This document shows, piece by piece, positions 58,686 to 64,000 of a DNA stretch of 64,000 nt. Every line of letters starts with the position of its first letter. Position 1 is the first letter of the stretch. Both the position numbers and the translations under genes were made by a program. The DNA lies in contig NC_068570.1 of NCBI RefSeq assembly GCF_025698545.1, forward strand, positions 2,728,001 through 2,792,000. The letters run 5' to 3'. Source of the stretch: Gossypium raimondii. Taxonomy: Eukaryota > Streptophyta > Magnoliopsida > Malvales > Malvaceae. Below the pieces are notes generated by a model that made no database searches, had not been told where the DNA came from, and was given only the letters and a program-made list of their open reading frames with translations.

Positions 58686-59162
58686 TCACGAGTAATAAAA
58701 CGGCACCGAAAGAGCCGGAGGTTTTGGTACCGTTATGGTTATCGTCTCCGTTCTTGGTGGCTCACATGGAGAAGCCATTGCCATGAACCTTGGTACCTTA
58801 TCTCCTGGCATCAAAACCGGCATACTGTGCCCTACAATTTTACCTTTTGGCTTCTGTTTCCAACGTAAGCACAATCACAATCACAATTACGAGTAAACGA
58901 ATACGAAAGAGAGAAAGAAAGAAAAAGAGAAACACCGTACCATGACAGGAGATGAAACTTCGAGGTCCGGTGAACGACCGATATCCGATTCGATATCGTC
59001 CTGATCTTGATCAGACGATCGGAGGATAAGGGCACGAAGCTTCTGCCAGTTTAGGTAACAAAGAAGGACAGCACTTATGCAGAATAATAAGATCAAAAGA
59101 AGGGCTAAACCCAGAGGAAACCCTATTGATGGTCTACTTGACGATGATTCTTCATTCTCCAT
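58686..59162 (-). CDS. Small single-pass membrane protein, At5g65660-like
   Basis: Uncharacterised plant protein family; At5g65660 is listed in Arabidopsis as 'hydroxyproline-rich glycoprotein family' without a known function. Exon 1 is 59162-58941 (74 codons), the intron 58940-58854 (87 bp, GT-AG, phase 0), exon 2 58853-58686; the protein has 129 aa. A short acidic/Ser N-terminus (MENEESSSSRPSIGFPLG) is followed by one hydrophobic segment (about 15-37, LALLLILLFCISAVLLCYL), then WQKLRAL and an acidic stretch with DQDQDDIESD. The C-terminal part has SMPVLMPGDKVPRFMAMASPCEPPR, the family signature, and ends in Pro/Val-rich text. The hydrophobic stretch looks like a membrane anchor; which side faces the cytosol is not known. 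ATTATAAA-like TATA at 59374-59383. The neighbours match the Arabidopsis order, which supports the assignment. Confidence 0.9.
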
Positions 59163-59373
59163 TGTTCTTTTCCTTCATGTAAAAGATAGACGTAGCAAAG
59201 AGAGGAAGATGGTTGGAGGTGGGTGCATCTTGGGTCATAAAAATACATTGAAATTGATGGGAGTGTTGGTGGTGGGTAGGTTTTGCTTAGTGCTTTGAGC
59301 ACGTTAAATTTGGTCGTAGCACCTGATCAAGTACGGAAACTATGGGTCCCTTCTCGTCACTGTACTTTGTCTC

Positions 59374-59383
59374 TTTATAATAT
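59374..59383 (-). promoter_or_regulatory. TATA box of the small membrane-protein gene
   Basis: ATATTATAAA on the minus strand lies about 212 bp before the start codon, followed by an AGAGACAAAG leader start. Position-based inference. Confidence 0.4.
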
Positions 59384-60389
59384 GGTTACCAGATCATACA
59401 AATTCTTGAATCTCTACAGTGTTTAATCGAATGTACTTCATACGGGTTTACAAATTACTTTATTCTATCATCTCATTTTTAAACACAATATTATACTAAT
59501 CTTAGCTAAAACATAGTGTAATTTATTTACGAGTTTTATTTAGATTTATTTTAGTTTACGTATCTCATTTAACTCTTTAAAATTTTTAAAATTTAGTTCC
59601 AAGATCTACCACTAATTTTATCTAATTTGTACTTTATAATAATTAGTCTGCTTGTATATACGATTTGTTATAGGTTTCTAGGGATAATCTTGTTTATTAA
59701 TTTCTTGGTTAAATTATGCTCTTCGTACATGTATTATGCGTAAGTTGTGCATTTAGTCATTATATTTTAAGTTGGTGATTTTCAGTTCTTATACTTTTGG
59801 AATTTTAGTCTTGACCAGATGATAGCTATTAAATTCATTAAGTTAAAGTTACGTTGTTTTCAAAATTTAGAGCAAAAACATATAATCGCAAGTGTGATAA
59901 CTATGTCAGTTTTCTATTTCTCGTATTATATTGAAAATTTATAAGTTACATTCACCATCCAATTAATATTGAATTATATTATTATTTTATATAATATTTA
60001 GAATTTCCCATAATCTCTTTTCAACATTTAAATATGAGGATAAATATATTTCAACGCGTTTGAATTTATATCTTCTTCCACCGATAATAATATCAATACT
60101 AACTAATAAATTTCATTATTTTAGTACAAAATTAAGATGCTTTTGTGCTGCCCCACCACAGCACTCCCATTATGTACTGACCCAATCCTTCTATGACTAT
60201 AATCATGGTGTTAAGCACACAGGTATTCTTGTAATCTCATACACCCCTGAAACCAATTCCTTCAAAAACTGCAGAATTTCAGTTCATATATCTAAGTGCT
60301 GTACAGCTCGGAAAAAAACAACTTTATATATATAGCTTTTAGGTCGCCTCCTTCATTATATATGCTCTCGTCTATTATAAATTAGATTT
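59384..60389. other. Gene-free stretch
   Basis: Contains at 59700-59880 words of the 18444-type foldback (catttagtcattatatttta; ttttagtcttgaccagatga), probably half an element. The open frame at 60060-60335 has no recognisable domain. Confidence 0.35.
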
Positions 60390-60792
60390 TAAAAAGATAT
60401 AATTTAGTCACTAAATTTTCATTTAAATTATTGAGTTACTTAAAAGTTTTTATTTGAATCATTGAGCTATTAAGTTTCTTCTTTTAAAAAAAATTCTACC
60501 AATGAGCTTCAAGTAACGATTTGACTATCGATATGGTAAATAAATACCAATTGATGAGTAGAAGAATATACCTTAGATCCAAGTATCGAAGATCGAAGAA
60601 AAAATTGTTTGAATTTTAGTTCGGAGATCCGTGACATTCAAAATTATTTTATGAAAAAAAAAATCAGAATTGTAGAAGAGAAGGGGAAAGAGAGCGTTCG
60701 GTTGGCGCATGTAGTGAGAATAAAGAATGCCATATAGTATAGATTTTAGTCCAGTGACCGTAAGTTTTTTTAGTTAAGTGACTAAAATTTAA
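60390..60792 (+). repeat. MITE family A, copy 4
   Basis: Body words tttagtcactaaatt, cgatatggtaaataaatacc, gagtagaagaatatacctta, ttagttcggagatccgtgac and tagaagagaaggggaaagag match the copies at 8605, 10187 and 44538, in the same orientation. Both ends are somewhat eroded. Confidence 0.7.
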
Positions 60793-60804
60793 ATTATTAT
60801 TATT

Positions 60805-60992
60805 TGAATCTCATTATAGGTTCCGGTTATATTTGATCTTTTTGACACAATGCCTAAAACTACCCGTAGCCCCCCCCAACACATAAATATATAGGAGTAT
60901 AATGCGTTTTAGCACACTCGAATCCATATTCTCCTACATTGGCAACAATGTCAATACTAATCGAACTAAGACTCAATCGACTAAATTATTAT
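60805..60992 (-). mobile_element. SINE family C, longer copy
   Basis: On the minus strand it reads gattgagtcttagttcgatt (A box-like), attgttgccaatgtaggaga, atatggattcgagtgtgcta (B box-like), aaacgcattatactcctata, and gggtagttttaggcattgtg to a tail near aacctataatgag. It aligns over its whole length to 16258-16456. Confidence 0.6.
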
Positions 60993-61434
60993 TAAAATAT
61001 ATTGAATTGATAAAATTTTACATTATAATCCATGATATTACATATTAAAATAAAATTATATGGTTTAAATTCTCAATATTTCTAAGATCAAAAGAAAGAT
61101 GGTGCGTTTGTATGACTTAGTGTCGTACAAAAGATATAAAATCACGTAACTTTACTAATAATAAAATATGTAAATATTAGGTCCTTTGAAATTGATATAT
61201 ATTAATTAGGTCCTAGTCTATTCCATTGTCTAATTATCCATCAATTCGTCTGCTTCTGCATTCCACTTTCAACCCAAAGTGGAACCTGCAATCATTTAGG
61301 ATAATAGTAATCAAAGGAATGGGACAGTATACAAATAATTTCTGTAGATTCAAGGGCATCAACTAATCTTCACTAATTAACTTCGTCAATTTGAGTTGAA
61401 GACTTATTTCTTATTTGCAATGGGAAAGGCACAA
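60993..61434. other. Gene-free stretch
   Basis: No gene or clear repeat; AT-rich. Confidence 0.3.
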
Positions 61435-61812
61435 TTTTCATTTACTACATTTTATATATTAAATTTTAATTTTAATCCAATTTTCACATTGTTATCCACG
61501 TGACATAATTTTCCGTTAAATCATATATAAATTATTGACATGATATTTTATTAGGTTAAAAAATAAATAAATTTAAATTATTTCTATCTGAATTGAAAAA
61601 AAAGGCACACACTTGGGAGAAGAGTTTCTTATTTTTCTCCAAGAATTTTTTAAAAATCTATGTAGAAATAATTTAAATTTATTTGTTTGTTTTTTAACCT
61701 AATAAAATGTCATGTCAACAATTACATGATTTAACGAAAAATTATGTCGAGATAAATAATAGGCGAGTGAAATGTGTAAATTGGACTAAAGTTAAAGTTT
61801 GATGTATCATTT
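61435..61812. repeat. Long hairpin (foldback), arms about 150 bp
   Basis: The left arm (61435 to about 61590) and the reverse complement of the right arm (about 61655-61812) agree closely: both contain ccgttaaatcat/tcgttaaatcat, tattaggttaaaaaa and aataaatttaaattatttct. A loop of about 60 bp (gcacacacttgggagaagag) lies between. Non-coding, MITE-like. Confidence 0.85.
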
Positions 61813-62063
61813 TCGTATTTATCCCTTTTTTTCTTAAAAAATTCATATAAACATTTTACTCAAAATTGTTAACAGCTTTAGCTATTTCAACTGATTCGAT
61901 ATTATAAACAATTATACCAAATTAAAGTACAAAAACTAAATTCCAAGTTTGAGTGTGGTAGAAGGACCAAAGCTAAGATTTTACAGTAAATAAAAAGATT
62001 AAAGGCTAATTGACATAATCATCTTAATTAATGACGAAATCAAAAGTGTACATTATTAACGGT
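61813..62063. other. Gene-free stretch
   Basis: Includes 61925-61985, which matches one arm of the 54712 type (agaaggaccaaagctaagat). Confidence 0.3.
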
Positions 62064-62405
62064 TGTAAAAATTGAATGTCGATAATGAAAATATAGAATT
62101 ATCACAAAGCAATAAGAAAGAAAAATAAAAATATATAGATTTTACGTGGAAACCCTTTCAAGAAAAAATCACGGGCAGAGGGGAAGAAAATTCACTAATG
62201 TTGAATTCGAATGATATAAGAAGAGTTTCGACTGCATCTATTTATAGGTTAAAAAATCATATTCTAATCAATGTCAAATAGAAGCAGTATAGTAAGGCTG
62301 TGATATCAAATAGAAGAATTATACTTCTATACGGATTCCACTTGTGTAGCTTGTACCATACCCTCAGATCCTCTATTTTGCCGTTGTATTTTATCTCCTA
62401 ATGAT
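62064..62405. mobile_element. Solo LTR remnant, same family as 38379-38743
   Basis: It begins TGTAAAAATTGAATGTCGATAATG and contains tacgtggaaaccctttcaag, aatcacgggcagaggggaag and ggattccacttgtgtagc in the order of the copy at 38379. The right end has diverged, so no target duplication could be matched. Confidence 0.6.
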
Positions 62406-63116
62406 GAATAATGTATTAACAAATTAAAACAAATCTAATTAAAGCATACCTCCACAATTTTTCATTATGATCTTAATCATGTTAGGTTGGAGTCTCAACT
62501 TATGTAAAATGTATAGTTTCTTTAATTAATTAATTAATTATTCGATTTAATTATTAAATTAATATTTCAATTAAATATTTATAATAATCGAAAAAAGTCA
62601 AATTTCATGATAGTCTTAATCATTGCTTGAAGAAATAAAGGATGAATTCCATTGAGCAAGTGTAATAAGTAATCTTTACACCTTCATTTAAAATATTTGA
62701 AAAAAATCTAAAATGATAAATAGATTACAAATTAATGGGTGGTTTTGTACCCACCACTGTAATATAGAAAGTCAATTAAAACTTAATTTAACCTAAATAG
62801 GATTAATGCCTTTTAATATAATTAGGATGTGAGTGAAAAATTTATACAAAAAAGTTGATAGTAAAATTGAGATGTTGAATATTAAGATGTCTTAGGTTTA
62901 AATATGATCGTATGTATGTTTTTTTAGATTTTATATAAAAATATAAACAAACGAAATTACGGCCTCTAAATGATATTTTTGTTTTGTAAAAGTAATGAAA
63001 TTTTGATAATTTTACAACTAAGTTTTCGATTGATGGATAACACTAAATTAAAAATGACATGAAAATTATTATTATTTATTTACAAATTAACTACAAACAA
63101 AATATTTCATTTGTAG
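62406..63116. other. Gene-free stretch
   Basis: An ttaattaattaattaatta run at 62523-62540 and a repeat at 62855-62950 related to 46905-46990. No gene. Confidence 0.35.
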
Positions 63117-63560
63117 AACTGTTGAGGCCGAAAAAGTTCCCGGACCACAACAATGAGAGCATTGTTTCTCAAGTGTGAAGGGTTATTGGTGAGCGAAGGC
63201 GAAATGTTTTCAAAGATGACCTTAGATGGCGACAATGTTCCAGATGATTCTAGATGAGGTGTTAGGACGACGTGTGAACTTTAAGAGGATCTCGAGATGG
63301 TTACAAACGGGATGAGGAGCTATGGGAGAGCTTCAAGATGATTCGATGGGTGATCTTGCTGTGGCTAAGGTCCTTCCTGAGGGAGCGAGTCGTCAGAGAT
63401 AGCCTTGGAGATGATTCTGATGTGACTTAGCCTACCAACGAAGTAGATCACTAAGTTAGTCCTTGATGAGATCATGGAAGATGATCTCATAGGAGATGAT
63501 CAACTAAGATGACCATAGGAGATGATCAAGTGAGATGATCCAGACGAGGCTTGGCCCTTT
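63117..63560. repeat. G-rich repetitive segment with 'gatgatc' words
   Basis: This block is much richer in GC than its surroundings and repeats gatgatc / gagatgatcaa many times, most densely at 63470-63545. It starts with gttgaggccgaaaaagttcc. The reading frames contain stops, so it is probably a TE-derived or satellite-like segment. It shares words (agatgat, gatcaacta) with the tandem repeat at 63832. Confidence 0.5.
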
Positions 63561-63831
63561 TGGTGTATTATTTATTATGTTAAATATAGAGAAAAATAAA
63601 GAGATATGCAAAAGAATTGTATAATAATTATTGTTTATTTAGTTTCCATTTTCCAAGAGATAGCTTTGGAAAGTAAAAAAAAAGAAGGTTTGAATGTAAT
63701 TCTTTAACTTTTTTAAAAAGTATTTATTATATATGGTTAAATCGATGTAGAACGTACTGAATAAGCGGACAAGAAATTAGTGGTTTAATCGATTCAATCA
63801 ATAGTTTGATCTTGAAAACCATGCCCGACAT
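63561..63831. other. AT-rich gap between the two repetitive segments
   Basis: No gene or element ends seen. Confidence 0.3.
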
Positions 63832-64000
63832 AGCAAATCAACTAACTTGTCCTCTAGAAATGATCTCAACATGGCTAGGCTTCCCTTGGGGTAGCAAATC
63901 TGCTAAGCTAGCCTATGGAGATTATCTCAACGTGACTAGACTTTTCCCAGCATAGAGGATCAACTAACTTGGCTTCTAAAGATGATGTCAACGTGGGCTT
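63832..64000. repeat. Tandem repeat of 61 bp, cut by the window end
   Basis: Units begin at 63832, 63893 and 63954 (exactly 61 bp apart). Each has the pattern agcaaatcaactaacttg, then gatctcaacatgg/atctcaacgtgac, then ctaggcttccc/ctagacttttccc. The third unit is incomplete at 64000, so the array continues beyond the window. Confidence 0.85.

Overview
The window is AT-rich nuclear DNA of a dicot plant. It has compact spliced genes with GT-AG introns, tRNA-derived SINEs, LTR retrotransposon remnants, foldback MITEs and a decayed piece of plastid DNA. The repeats look like those I know from cotton, so Gossypium or a close Malvaceae relative is my best guess; this is inference from memory, not a search.

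Only three protein-coding genes are well supported, all on the minus strand: (1) a two-exon RING + VWA-domain E3 ubiquitin ligase of the WAV3 family (13751-15823, 662 aa); (2) a six-exon canonical Aux/IAA repressor of the IAA8/IAA9 clade (41019-43505, 357 aa); (3) a two-exon, 129-aa single-pass membrane protein like Arabidopsis At5g65660 (58686-59162). As I remember the Arabidopsis genome, the same three families lie side by side there in the same order (At5g65660 - IAA9/At5g65670 - WAVH2/At5g65683), with a paralogous IAA8-WAVH1 pair at At2g22670-At2g22680. The window is therefore best read as a conserved auxin-related block that has been stretched by inserted repeats. Two of the three families act in auxin response: Aux/IAA proteins repress ARF factors, and WAV3-type ligases act in root gravitropism and auxin signalling.

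Layout. 1-7.3 kb: a minus-strand LINE reverse transcriptase gene broken by a terminal-inverted-repeat element that itself holds a 2.4-kb solo LTR, and by a second 2.2-kb LTR. 7.3-13.7 kb: a SINE and two MITE-A copies, one split by a 1.35-kb TG...CA insertion. 13.7-16.5 kb: WAV3-like gene with SINE copies on both sides. 16.5-25.6 kb: gene-free, with foldbacks and a GC-rich TIR element. 25.6-28.5 kb: plastid-derived petD-petB-psbH segment (NUPT). 28.5-41 kb: gene-free; LTR-like sequence, three foldback-B copies, a 140-bp tandem duplication and a small solo LTR. 41-44.5 kb: Aux/IAA gene with a MITE-A copy just upstream. 45-58.6 kb: gene-free repeats. 58.7-59.4 kb: small membrane-protein gene. 59.4-64 kb: MITE-A, SINE, a long hairpin, an LTR remnant and a 61-bp tandem repeat that runs off the window.

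I found no rRNA, functional tRNA, CRISPR array or intact transposon. No clearly new biological system is visible; the conserved auxin block and the structure of the nested and foldback repeats are the points most worth following.
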